Notes: a model not told the origin generated them from the letters alone. A stretch of 64,000 bases of DNA from Zea mays (GCF_902167145.1 NC_050104.1:1798001-1862000); one strand, 5' to 3'. Positions 31,082 through 43,560 are shown, counted from the first letter of the stretch. A program made the numbers and translations.

Positions 31082-34000
31082 CTATTTCGCAATGTCTTTT
31101 TTAGGAGCGACCGACGAAGTAGGACGACTCGAGGAATCGGGAGCAGCATTCACGTCAGCCTTTATGTCTTCAGGAACAACCACGCCGGGTCTCCTCATCA
31201 AGATTCGTCCAGCACGAATAGCCTTGTCCATGGCTTTATCGCGCTGGGTTTTGAGAGTAGCTGCAGTTTCTTCGGCAACTTTAGCAGCCAGCCGAGCGGC
31301 CTCTAACTCCTGGGCAACGGATTTCTTGGAAGCTCGGAGTTCTTTGATGGTGGCATCTTTCGCTGATATCAATTGCTTAAGGCGGGTCACTTCGTCCGCA
31401 GATTCTTGCAACCTACAACGCTGATTGTCCAGTTCCTCCATTGTAAAGCGGTGACTCCTCTCCAAGATGGTCAGCGAGTTGCTAGAATCACGGTACAATC
31501 TGTCTAGATTGTCGCGAGAAGCAGCAAGGATATGTTTTTCTTCCTGCCAACAAAAATCAACTCTTTCAGAAGTCAAGCAAGTAATAAGAGCGTAGCAAGG
31601 CAAGGCATGGTTTTGTAAGTTACCTTTTCAGAGTCAAGCCGAGCATGAAGAGAAGAACTCAGAGCATTGGCGTCATCCAAGGCAGCGGAGACCTGATTTA
31701 ATTCAGTTTGGCTCTGAGAGTACTTCTCCTCGAAGTCAGCGCACCGTTGAACCATTTCAGCCTGATCTCGGGAATGTTTTTCCTCAAGAATTGCAATCTG
31801 TCGAGTCATTTCTAGCAAGAAGTAGTCAAACAAAGCGAGGTCAGAAGGTAAAACAGTCCATAACAAAGGCGAAGAGAAGAAAAAGGGCACTAACCAGCGT
31901 TAGTTGCCTCCAGCTCGGATACACGACGATGAAGTGACACTGGATTCCAACACGCAAGAGACGAAGCCACTTCTGGGACAGAAGCACCCTGCAATCTCAG
32001 CTGGCTGGCCATCCCATCCACCAAAGCCTGATGAGAAGAACAGATGAACATAATGACAAAAGTTCATGCAACGTAAAGATCAAACTAAGATACAGCACAG
32101 TACCTGGAGGTTGGAAAAGAACGAAGGGATCCCCAAATCAGGAGAAATCAGCTGATAACCAGGCGCAAGGCCACCACCCGAAGCAGCTTGCAACAGACTA
32201 GTAGGAATCAGCTCAGTGCCTTCAACAGAGCCAAACGCTCGATCAGCGGGGACGCTGCCCTCTAAAGCGACTCCCTGGTCCAAAGTTTGGGCTACCACCA
32301 TGCAGCCAGAGTGAGGAGGTGATCCCGCGTGAACGTCCATGAAAGTGCAGGAAGGAGACCCTGCTTGGGCACCCTCGGGGGCTGGGTCATAGTTGGCACT
32401 GCCCACTTGAGCCGGATCATCCCCGGCAGCACCCTCGGGGGCTGGGCAGTGGCTTACACTCTTCACCCGAGCTAAGTCATCCCCGGCGACATCCTCGGGG
32501 GCTGGGCATGTATCAGCACCATTCTTGGGGTCCAGGCTCTCTGCAGTAACCACCTCTAAGGATGACGGGCCTTTAGCCACTTCCATGGGATCAGGACAAT
32601 CCAAGTCAACATCCCGACCCTCGAGATCGCGCTCTAAGGTCGACGAGGCACGAGATGACCTCAACCCAGCATCGGGCACGGCAGCGCAAGTCTCTATTGC
32701 ATCATCATCCACTGGCTCTGATAACAAGTCCTCTAGGACCATATCCTCAAGAGTTTGATCAAAGTTGGCCAGGGACAGTTCTTGCAGACCAATGAGGGCA
32801 GACAAAGCAGGAGAAGGAACTCCACTACTTCCACCACTGGCGATGAATTGCCGACTGTTTTTCCGAGTTAAAGGAGCTTCATTTTCTTCCTCCTCATCTT
32901 CCACAGTAACAACTCAAGCAGCACCCCCATTGGGATCAGCAACAGATGGAGCACCCCCATTGGGGTCAGCGTCAGTAAGGCCAGTTGCAGGCACATCTTC
33001 AGCAGCAGGGACTAAGGTACCGGCGTCCTCATCAAAGCTGGATACTCGCCGGAGGCGTCTTCTCTTTTTCTTTTGATCATCAGCAGAAGGCTCAGGCTGA
33101 CTGGTTCGGCTGGGGCGCCTCGGGCGAGTAATGACAGGTTTCGGGACATCCAAAGTTGTATCAACCTCTGGAAGGGGCACCACTGCCAACGTACCAACAG
33201 GAGCAGCGTCGGATGAATCCTCAGCTAACAGATCAAGCATGTCATTTATGTCCGCATCACTAGGGTTCAGGGGCACTTCAAAATAAACCTGCCGTTCATC
33301 ATCGGGAATCTCCCCAAGCGAAGCAACCAAAGTATTGACCTCTTCAGCAGAGGGTCGCACTCTAAGGCCCAAATTGCCATCAGTCACAGGCGGATTTGAC
33401 ACAAAAAGGGTGAAAGCTTTGGGAGGAGGTAGGTTCCAGGCCGAGTATGCCACTGGAGCACCAACATTTGAAACCTTACCCCTGAGGATCATTTCAAGTC
33501 GGCTTACCAAGTCTACAGAAGGAATTCTCCTATTAGTAACCCGAGTTGAATCGGCTAGCCCTCGATACAGATATGCCGGATAGGCCCTGTCCTTCAGTGG
33601 CTGAATGTTCTTGAAAACAAAGTCAGTGACCACAACTTCAGCAGTTAGACCTCTCTCTTTCAGCAGTCCAACTTCAGCTAGCAACACACCTGCCTCAGCC
33701 ACTTCCTGATCTGTGGGAGACTCGGTCCAGCTCAGAGTGCGAACGTCTGGCTGTCTTCCCGACCGAGAGGGGAGAGAATTTCCATAATTATCAACTATGA
33801 ACCACTCTAGACGCCACCCCTTAATGCTATCCTTGAGGGGAATCTCAAGATACTCAGTTTTCCGTCCACGGCGCATCTCCAAACTGGCACCTCCGACCAA
33901 CTGATGTTGTCCCCCGGCCATCCCAGGGCGACAATGATACAGATACTTCCATAAACCGAAATGCGGCAGCACGCCGAGAAAGGCTTCACATAAGTGGACG

Positions 34001-34346
34001 AAAATGGAGATTTGCAGAATGGAATTAGGGTTCAAATGGGCAAGTTAATGTGGTAGAAATCAAGGAGGCCGCGGAAAAAGGGAGAGATGGGAAGGCCGAG
34101 GCCGCGGAGAAGAAAAGGAGCGTAAACTACAGACTCGTGGGTATCCTCTGTTGGGACAGTAGTCCCGCGGCAAATCCGCCAAGAACAGAGTTCCCGCGGA
34201 GGAAGAACCCCGATGGATACGAGGTGATGAAGTTCAGCTTCGGAAATAATGGACATATGGTTACCTACGAAAGGCAACTGGCTGTTGGGGTCGATTGGAG
34301 GGATCACCGCAGCAGACGAGCTCGCAGTTTTCCTCTTGGGCGCCAT
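31082..34346 (-). pseudogene. Antisense spliced gene of the Tat element ('gypsy-type transposon' domain plus coiled coil)
   Basis: Runs opposite to gag-pol. Four exons with consensus borders: 34346-32104, 32027-31895, 31811-31624 and 31543-31082; introns of 76, 83 and 80 bp have GT/AG ends and keep frame. The start is ATG 34346 (MAPKRKTASSS). The N-terminal half has the plant-wide domain I recall as Transposase_28/PF04195 (FFRGLLDFYHINL..; ILQISIFVHLCEAFLGVLPHF; LWKYLYHCRPGMAGG). A Pro/Asp-rich linker follows, and exons 3-4 form a coiled coil (EMTRQIAILEEKH...EELDNQRCRLQESADEVTRLK). The gene is damaged by a one-base shift near 34034 and an in-frame TGA at 32914-32916. The function is unknown; despite the domain name there is no DDE-type catalytic pattern. 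Comparable antisense genes are known in maize Grande elements. Confidence 0.75.
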
Positions 34347-34619
34347 CTCGATTTTTACCAGCGAGCAGAGCAGGAGGCGAGTGGCAGAGAAGATTCAGAT
34401 GCGGGAATGCAAGAACTAGGGCACGGAAAGCAAAGGCAGCTAAAAGCGCAACTCTTATGGGATATTCTCGAGCCAGATACCGTTTCAAAAAGTGCCCAGT
34501 CATCACCCGGCGGTTATTTCTGAAACCCCAGCATGCCACGTGGTCATCCGGCAGTTATTTCCAAAAAAGCCGACGTGCCACTTCATCACTCGGTTATCAT
34601 CCTCAAAATAACTCATGCG
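34347..34619. other. Upstream region of the antisense gene
   Basis: Probable promoter and leader of the minus-strand gene. No clear TATA box within 100 bp and no other coding sequence is seen. Confidence 0.35.
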
Positions 34620-34995
34620 GCCGGCTATCACTCGGCGTTGACTCTAAAACGCTGATTTCATATTCAGTCGCTCGGCATTACCTCTAAAATGCCGACGTCA
34701 CCTCCACTCACTCGGCGTTGACTCTTAAACGCTGATTTTATATTCAGTCGCTCGGCATTACTTCTAAAATGTCGACGCCGACCTTCACTCACTCGGCGTT
34801 GCCTCTAAAACGCTGATCTCGCGATTCAATCGCTCGGCATTACTTCTAAAATGCCGACGTCGACCTTCAATCACTCGGCGTTGCCTCTAAAACGCTGATC
34901 TCATACTCGAAAGCTCGGCATTACTTCTAAAATGACGACGTCGACCTTCAATCGTTCGGCGTCGCTTCTAAAACGCCGATACCGACTACAAGATT
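34620..34995. repeat. Tandem array of paired about 40-bp half-units
   Basis: Alternating half-units CTCGGCGTTG.CTCTAAAACGCTGAT and CTCGGCATTACTTCTAAAATGCCGACG repeat about four and a half times with an overall period near 82 bp. The two half-units are diverged copies of each other (CTCGGC...TCTAAAA.GC.GA). The array lies upstream of the antisense gene. Confidence 0.85.
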
Positions 34996-35274
34996 ACTCG
35001 GCAGCTACTTCTGGAAGCGTCAGTGTGATGCACAAGTTATTCATCTACTGTCTCAAAAGAATCAGTTCTATAATCAGGGAAAGCGAGTCGTCGAGAAGGG
35101 GCCAACATCATTTTCATTAAAGGGAAGATAATAAGCTTACAAACCAACTCTTTGCGAGTTGGTGCTTCCCTACTATTACTACATTACTACTACTACTATA
35201 CTACACTAAACTACCCTACATTACTACTACATTATTCTAACTACACTATACTAATATCTAAAGACCAGTGGCGT
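34996..35274. other. Non-coding spacer
   Basis: Contains a CTA-rich low-complexity stretch (35165-35260). Likely the 3' untranslated region of the second antisense frame. Confidence 0.4.
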
Positions 35275-35739
35275 TTAGCCACTGGCCTTGCTGCTGCTGC
35301 CACCGCCGCCGCCCCTGGTGCTGCCGTTGCCGCCGCCGCCCCTGGTGCTGCCCGTGCTGCTGCCGCCTCTGGTGCTGCCCTTGCCGCCGCTGCCCCCGCC
35401 GCTGCCGCTGCCGTCACCGTCGCCGTCGCCACCATTGTCGTCATCGCCGTCGTCGTCGTCGTCATCCTCGTCCTCGCCGCCGTCCGAGTCCTCCTCGTCC
35501 AAGGAGAACTCCGACTCATCCGAGCCCTCGAGCCCGGAGCGCTTGACGGCCCGGATGTATGTCCAGACTTCCGCGGCAATCCCCTGGGAGTCGTCTGAAT
35601 CATCAGACGACGCCGGGGGAGAGACGGGAGCCGGAGACCCCTCGGACTCGGAGGAGAACTCCTCCTCCGAGTATTCCGAGTCGCCGAAGTCCTCCGACGG
35701 AGGAGTCGGCTCACGCTTGCGTTTGTTACTCTTGCCCAT
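35275..35739 (-). CDS. Second antisense ORF: acidic, Gly/Ser-rich protein
   Basis: 154 residues from ATG 35739, which has good plant start context (GCCATGGGC). A basic start (MGKSNKRKREPTPP) is followed by a Ser/Glu-rich acidic region (SEYSEEEFSSESE), a short ordered-looking piece (IAAEVWTYIRAVKRSGLEG), an Asp run and Gly-Ser repeats built on GSTRGGGG to the stop. No known domain is recognised. A minus-strand TATAAATA at 35821-35828, about 85 bp upstream, suggests its own promoter. The basic cluster plus acidic tail suggests a chromatin- or nucleic-acid-associated protein, but that is inference. An earlier in-frame ATG at 35814 would add a hydrophobic leader and is judged less likely. Confidence 0.6.
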   Translation of the reverse strand: MGKSNKRKREPTPPSEDFGDSEYSEEEFSSESEGSPAPVSPPASSDDSDDSQGIAAEVWTYIRAVKRSGLEGSDESEFSLDEEDSDGGEDEDDDDDDGDDDNGGDGDGDGSGSGGGSGGKGSTRGGSSTGSTRGGGGNGSTRGGGGGSSSKASG

Positions 35740-35820
35740 GGCAGAAGCAGACAGAAGGGAAGAGAAGGATGCAGTAAAGAACAGCGAAGAGATGTGAAAA
35801 AACAAAAGGAGCAACGGCGT

Positions 35821-35828
35821 TATTTATA
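35821..35828 (-). promoter_or_regulatory. TATA box of the second antisense ORF
   Basis: Minus strand TTCTATAAATAACG, at a suitable distance upstream of the ATG at 35739. Confidence 0.55.
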
Positions 35829-36473
35829 GAAGGGAAAGGCAACCGCTCACCTCCAACCGTGGTCACTGAACAGTCGCAAAGCATTCAATAAGCACTTCCA
35901 CCCGTTTGGAGACACGTCAGGCGGCTGACGCCGTTTCATGCAACACTACACCCATTGGGACTCCGGTCAATAGCGCAAAGGATATGATTACACTAGCCGT
36001 CCCATCACATTACTACTAAGAAGCAGCCGGATAAAACACTCAGCGTACCAAGCCGTCCCTTGCCCACACCCATTGGGGGGGGGACGCCTAGGAATTATCA
36101 GTATATTTTTCAAAACGGTCACATCCGTGCAGGGCACGCAGTAAATACCTCAAGACAAAAATGAGATATCAGTAAGGATCAGAGGAAAGCCAAATATAGC
36201 CAGCGAAGTACAATATATGGCCGACAGAAGCGACGTGAAGACTGGACAGAGAACGTCCATCAAACGTCCAATCAGTCGCAGAAGCAAATAAATTGCACTA
36301 CCTAGCAAGATATGGATGGATTGCAAACTCGGCTGCTAAAGACAAAATATATGCTGACCTCTGCAGCAAAATATTGATGACATAATGCTGACCTCCAAAG
36401 TGTAATGCAAATAGCTTCATGCCAATTTCTACAAACGAAAGGGATAATTTTCAGCAAAGAGGCACAAAAGGAA
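35829..36473. other. Non-coding region before the hairpin modules
   Basis: Contains partial copies of the CACCCATTGGG motif (near 35947 and 36068) that recurs in the downstream modules. No gene is seen. Confidence 0.4.
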
Positions 36474-36913
36474 GACCTTCGAATGGATTATCCTTAAAAA
36501 ATCCATTTGAAGGTCGGGGGCTACGCCCATTGGGTGCACCTCCGGTGCACCCCATGGATTATCATTCCAAGCCGAAATAGTGCCGACTTCTAAGGCGTGG
36601 GACAAGATTAAAAGACCAACCCTCAACCAAGATGCAGGAGCACAAATGGAGATAGTTTCTGGGGAAGACCTTCGAGTAGATTGTTTTCCAAAATCTACTC
36701 AAAGGTCGGGGGCTACACCCATTGGGTGCAACTCCGGCGCACCCAATGAAGTTCAGAATCCTACAAATCGAAATGCCGACCTCTAAGGCATAGGCACGAA
36801 ACTAAGCTTCGGTCAAATGAGTGATCGGAGCAAGAGAAGGCAGCAGGAAGTCATTTTTTGGACCTGGGATCTTTGGGTTGATTACCTCTAAATTAACCCA
36901 AAGATCGGGGGCT
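36474..36913 (+). repeat. Three hairpin-plus-purine-tract modules ending at the PPT
   Basis: Module 1: arms 36474-36488 and 36501-36515 (15 bp, one G.T). Module 2: arms 36667-36682 and 36692-36707 (16 bp, one mismatch). Module 3: arms 36868-36883 and 36891-36906 (16 bp, one G.T). Each right arm runs straight into GGGGGCT. The third lies directly before the 3' LTR and includes the expected polypurine tract (AAAGATCGGGGGCT). Modules 1 and 2 are followed by ACRCCCATTGGGTGCA and a further hairpin (36532-36552: 9-bp perfect stem, 3-nt loop; 36719-36748: 10-bp stem). Confidence 0.85.
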
Positions 36914-37542
36914 TGTGGGGGATAGATATCCCCCGGGTCCACTAAAGGAGTAAAAGACCTCACGAAAGGCCCAAGGGCCCAATAAATCGTAAGGTCATTC
37001 CTTCGTGGGCCTGGGGAGAAACAACCAACAAAGCAGAGAAGACGTAAGACCGGATTGGTGCAAACCCGGACGGCCCACAACGTCGAACGAGTAAATCGCA
37101 ACAGAGACCCGACTTTCCCGCGCTGGAGCCCTCATGCAACGGAGCCATGCGAGGATAAGTCGGCGAAGGTTACGTAGGGATAAACTCAAGAGGTTCACTA
37201 CCTTTTAGCTACTTGTTGTTATCATATCCACATGTACTGCCCCACGGTCGAGTATATAAGGCCTAGGGGGCACCCCTTCAGAACGATCGACCCTATCTTA
37301 CTTAGCCACCCACCTTAACTCTTTGTGTCTTCAATCCAGAGAGCCCTCTTGTAACCTCGTTTACATACTCACCAGGACGTAGGGTGTTACGCATTTCTAA
37401 GCGGCCCGAACCTGTAAATCTTGTCCACTGTCCCTCGTGTGATCGGCACGAACCATTTTGCTACAGTCGTCGACACCGTCCTACCCCTAAAAACACCTCG
37501 AGGGGCAACCCCGGGTGTGCGGTCGGACCCAAAACACCGACA
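36914..37542 (+). repeat. 3' LTR of the Tat-type Gypsy element
   Basis: 629 bp. Against the 5' LTR there are seven substitutions, all A/G or C/T, and one extra G in the GGCCTAGGGGG run. Ends in CACCGACA followed by the target duplication GCGGC. Confidence 0.95.
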
Positions 37543-37547
37543 GCGGC

Positions 37548-37850
37548 GTCCCCGAGGTCCCGAGGAGGCGGCACTTCCAAGGCCGGCGAGCAAGCGACGC
37601 CCGTCGACGTGCGAGTAGCGACGGCGACGCATGAGGCGCGATGTTCGAGCGAGCGGCGTCACGGAAAGCCCGAGATGCGCGCAGCGATGATCGCGCGTGA
37701 CATCCTCCGATCCAGCGCAGTTTTCTTTTCGATTATAGTGTTTTATGCCTACTACATGTATTATTTACGCCAAAAACTGTACGATTTTATGCTTAAACAC
37801 GGAGTTCGTATATCAGTTTACTGCATGCACATTGGAAAGGCAATTCCTTG
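37548..37850. other. Internal part of the TIR element after the Gypsy insertion
   Basis: Continues the GC-rich segment interrupted at 23556, then changes to AT-rich DNA near 37730. No long frame is seen across the rejoined site. Confidence 0.45.
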
Positions 37851-37869
37851 ATTTATATTGTTCGTAATT

Positions 37870-39262
37870 TCCGCGCATGCAATGAAACTCCCACGATTTT
37901 TACCATAATTTTTGGATCTGTATAAAAATAAAAACCGCATGCATGCGGCTGCCATGTTTTCGGATCTGTCATAAAAATAGGATAGTAATAACAACCTACT
38001 AGAGCTATTAACCTCTCACATTGACTCGGTATTTACGCTTATAATTGAGGGATTTTATGCTCAAAACTTAAGGTTTTTACGCTCCACCCGGAGATGTGTC
38101 CACCAGTGAACAACATGCTAGATTTTTTACGCAGTGTAACGAATTGCATACATACCTACACCGTTTAGTATAATTTGTATCAGTATACATCATAAACTAG
38201 TTCTAATGCGTTTAGCTGTATGGCGGTTGAATGGATCCTATATTTATGAAGGAAATAAAACATTAAATGTGATTTTTTTTTGTTTTTATGCATGCAATTC
38301 ATTTTCTTTCATTGCATATTATTTCCATCATAAATTCGTGTGCATGCAGCTGGTTGCAGATTTTTACGCAGTATACCGAATTGCATAATTATCTACACAG
38401 TGTAGCATATTTAATATCAGTATATATCATAAAATGGTCATTACGAGTTTTAGTTGCATGTCTGTTGCAGCGATCCTAAATTTATGGAGGAAATAAAGCA
38501 TTTAAAATAGAAACCGCCACACATATCTTTCCTAAATTTACGCGCATGCAAGGGAACGTGTTTGACTCATGCATGCATTTTGCTACAATTTTTGGATCTG
38601 TATAAAAATAGAAACTGCATGCATGCGGCTGCCATATTTTTCGAATCTGCCATAAAAATAGGATCGTAATAACAACCTACCAGAGCTATCAACCTCTCAC
38701 ATTGGCCAGGTATTTACGCTTATAATTGAGAGATTTTATGCTTAAAACTTAAGGTTTTTACGCTCCAACCTGGAGATGCGTCCACCAGTGAACAACTTGC
38801 TAGATTTTTTTACGCAGTGTACCGAATTGCATAAATACCTACACCGTGTAGTATAATTAGTATAAGCATAAATCATAAACTAGTTCTAATGTGTTTAGCT
38901 GCATGGTTGTTGGAGGGATACTATATTTATGAAGCAAATTAAACATTAAATACGATTTTATGTTTTTATGCATGCAATTCATTTCCTTTCATTGCACATT
39001 ATTTTCATCATAATTTCGTGCGCATGCATCTGGTAACAGATTTTACGCAGTATACCGAATTGCATAATTATGTACAGAGTGTAGCATATTTAGTCTCAGT
39101 ATATATCATAAAATGGTCCTTACGTGTCTAGCTGCAAGGCTGTTGCAGCGATCCTAAATTTATGGAGAAAATAAAACATTTAAAAATAGAAACCGCCGCA
39201 CATTTTTTCCTAAATTTACGCGCATGCATTGGATCGTGTTTGACTCATGCATGCATTCCTTT
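37870..39262 (+). repeat. Two 681-bp direct repeats with internal sub-repeats and many CATGCA motifs
   Basis: Landmarks recur exactly 681 bp apart, for example GGTTTTTACGCTCCA at 38072 and 38753, and TTTTTGGATCTGTATAAAAA near 37911 and 38592. Within each unit, TTTACGCAGTRTAMCGAATTGCATA occurs twice (near 38123 and 38360; near 38808 and 39042), so each unit contains about 235-bp sub-repeats. CATGCA-type motifs occur about a dozen times. Non-coding. Confidence 0.85.
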
Positions 39263-39394
39263 TTTTGCGCTAACAGACGTGGGGCAAGAGGCGCACCCGA
39301 CAGGCTGGTTGGGCGCGCTGGGTTGAACCAGTTTGTAGAGTTAGTCGGCCTGAGCTTCCTTTAACTATTGAAAGCCCAGGGCTCCCGTTATACC

Positions 39395-41230
<1,836 letters not shown>

Positions 41231-41243
41231 TCTCTACTACTTA

Positions 41244-41278
41244 CTAGGTAGATGCCCGTGCGTTGCAACGGGACCACT
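41244..41278 (-). promoter_or_regulatory. Helitron 3' terminal hairpin and CTAG end
   Basis: An 18-nt inverted repeat (CCCGTTGC/GCAACGCACGGG type) lies about 11 nt from the CTAG terminus, matching the replication/transposition terminator of maize Helitrons. Confidence 0.85.
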
Positions 41279-41745
41279 ACATTGCAATCATCAATATAAT
41301 ATCGACTTCTATATATGATAGTACAATATGTTGTGACGTCACATAAATTTTTATTTGATAAAATGTTAAGACTATATAGAACAAAATAAATAATACAATG
41401 CCGCAAGGGTTTCATCAAACAATGTCACATAGTAACAAGTATGTCACCATATAAAACGAAGAACATGCAAAAACTCTATTCATGTAACCCACCACAATAG
41501 AGCCAGAGATAAATGTTCATGAGTTCGAAGGCATTGTAGTGAATGTATGAATGAGCCTAGAATTCTGATTAAGATCCCTTGGTAGTAAAAATTATCTTTC
41601 TTCTCGCCATCTCGCCACAAGGTAGGACACCGATTGATTCCCATTCTAACGTGAAAACAACATCCTACACAAATCCATAACTATATTAGCATTATATATA
41701 AATAAGAAAAATTGTTCACTTGAGCAGGTGAAGACAAGGGCTTAC

Positions 41746-41965
41746 AGAGGGGTTCTGGGATCTATGTCAAAAGATTTGATAGCATATGCTTTTGCAAGCA
41801 ATTCAAGGGGTCTCTCATCTCCTAATAGAAAAAGAAGCCACGATAAGCAAAGATGATAAACACTGAACACCGACAATCCGAACACTACATGTACATCTCA
41901 CTTGCCTTGTTTGACAATTGCAGGGATCCCATCCTCTAAACACACGTCATCACTGGCAAAATATT
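41746..41965 (-). pseudogene. Captured exon pair, gene not identified
   Basis: The upstream piece (about 41965-41912) reads YFASDDVCLEDGIPAIVKQ and joins across a possible GC-AG intron to 41821-41746, reading GDERPLELLAKAYAIKSFD. The second exon has a clean TATTAG| acceptor and a |GTAAG donor. Coding quality and splice borders suggest a captured host gene fragment. I do not recognise the protein. Confidence 0.4.
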
Positions 41966-42739
41966 CTTGTAGACATAGAAGAGATGAGCATCCCACCAGC
42001 AAACATTCAAAAATGAGCCATGTTGCAGATATGACTCATGTAATCACACCCATAATACTCATTTGAACTATGTGGTCAATAGGGTGGACTAAAATTGGAG
42101 AGTGGTAAGGGTCAACACACCAGCAATAACATGAACTTTCTGCTCCTCACTATCAGCAATGCAGTGACTTATATCCATACAGCCCATGGTACCAATGGAC
42201 TATGTCACTGCTCAGACTCACTTATTAGATATATGTGGGTGCAAGAGCATACAATACAGTTACGGACCCTTGTAGGACCAACTCATCTCAAAAAAACTAA
42301 TTATTAGATGAATTTGGATATCTCATATCATAGGACAAAGTTACTCAAGTATAAAACAGTAAATCACTTTCAGAAAAGATGTAAACCAACACAGACTTCT
42401 GATTCTTGATTGCATGAAAAGGTTGCTCATTTAAGAACATTCCTGTGGTCGCCAACCACCTCAAGAACCCTAGGACACGAAGCTTGCAAATGCAATAAAC
42501 TAACAGAGTTTAGCAGGCATATTAATTAACACAAAGTTATCATGACCATGTATCTAGGCATCTTTGATATAGTACTCCTACTTAATTTTTCTATACACAA
42601 GCTTGATGCATATTAGATATCATAACAAGAATATAGTACTACAGATATGAATTGAGTTTGGTTTTGGGTAACATTAACATAAGCAAATGAAAAAGGCATC
42701 AAAGCATTTCTTCTATTAGAAAATATGTTCCCACTGTAC

Positions 42740-42860
42740 CTTCTTTCCTCGGATGACCACTCTAGGTTCACCTTGGATCACCATGTATTTTGTACCTCCA
42801 ACAAAAAGACAAGTTGGTGCAAGAGTTCTAGGTTCATCAAAGTCCAACAACTTCCTCATC
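42740..42860 (-). pseudogene. Captured profilin exon
   Basis: One exon reading [16 protein letters not shown] then [15 protein letters not shown] and VVIRGKK, with a donor AAGAAG|GTACAG. The D-F-D-E-P...[19 protein letters not shown] block and the following V-I-R-G-K-K are hallmark sequences of plant profilins, small actin- and phosphoinositide-binding proteins. Only this middle exon is recognised; the first and last exons were not found nearby. Several residues differ from the usual consensus, for example CLF for GLF/GLH. Confidence 0.8.
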
Positions 42861-43395
42861 CTTTAACAGCAACAAGCAGAAAACATAAACATGAGAACTC
42901 AGCCAGTCAGTCTAAGAGTGCTTCATATTATATAGATCATAGAAACTTTTAACAGAAGTTCTTAAAACAAAAAAATGTGTCTAAACAAACACCAAGAACT
43001 GAAATTTACAACAAAAGTGCACCTTTTTTGTTCAAGGAAGAAATATCGCATTCAAAACAGAGAGTCTAAGTGCATAATCAAAACAGTAAGTGCTTACAAA
43101 TATTTAAGAAAGTGCAATCCCTTAACTATGGAGGGTCACAGTTTCTACAAAGACATTTAAAATTAGTACTTCAGGAAAACATTATGATTGCGAAGAGAAT
43201 AATGAGAATACCCTGGTTACCATGGTTGAGAATAACATCACAATTGCAGCACACTTGAAGTGCTGACACAATCGGGCAGTAGGTAGCTTAACTGGAGAAC
43301 CTAGAATCCTGTTAAATGAACTAAAATTTATTGAAAAAATGCTGACACGATACTGAAAGGGCACAAAAGATATATGCAACAGTCATGAATATCAC

Positions 43396-43560
43396 CTGGT
43401 ATTTTAGCACATATGTCAAGCAAGATCTTCTTGGTTTCAAGCATTCTAGAAACCTTATTTCCTGCTTCAACTATACACATAAACCGGGTTTCAATGTCCT
43501 TCATGCTTGACACAAAATCTTTGGCTCGATGAGTGATGAACTCTAAAGGATCCTTTGCCT
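43396..43560 (-). pseudogene. Captured DUF630/DUF632-type exon
   Basis: Reads about 55 residues (AKDPLEFITHRAKDFVSSM, then KDIETRFMCIVEAGNKVSRM, then LETKKILLDICAKIPG) between a GTGTAG| acceptor and a CCAG|GTGATA donor. The pattern I-E-x-R-F-x-x-x-x-E-A-G-x-x-V-S-R-M-L-E is that of the plant DUF632 family (NRG2-like proteins with a C-terminal helical domain). A following minus-strand piece near 43320-43215 may belong to the same gene. No complete frame remains. Confidence 0.6.

Larger units (their letters stand above)
23557..37542 (+). mobile_element. Tat-lineage Gypsy retrotransposon with antisense genes
   Basis: 13,986 bp, plus strand. LTRs 23557-24184 and 36914-37542, TSD GCGGC on both sides (23552-23556 and 37543-37547), PBS 24187-24205, gag-pol 24231-30242. 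A 6.7-kb region then holds an 89-bp tandem array, a spliced antisense gene, a second tandem array, a second antisense frame and three hairpin/PPT modules. Pol order is protease, RT, RNase H, integrase (Gypsy). The long post-pol region with antisense coding is known from Grande/Tat elements. The LTRs differ by 7 substitutions, all transitions, plus one G indel; at 1.3e-8 this is about 0.4 million years. Confidence 0.93.

Noticed and set aside
35241..35814. Plus-strand ORFs rich in Leu/Pro/Ser opposite the acidic antisense gene
   Set aside because: Shadows of the GGC/GAC-rich minus-strand frame. The minus strand has the TATA box and good start context.
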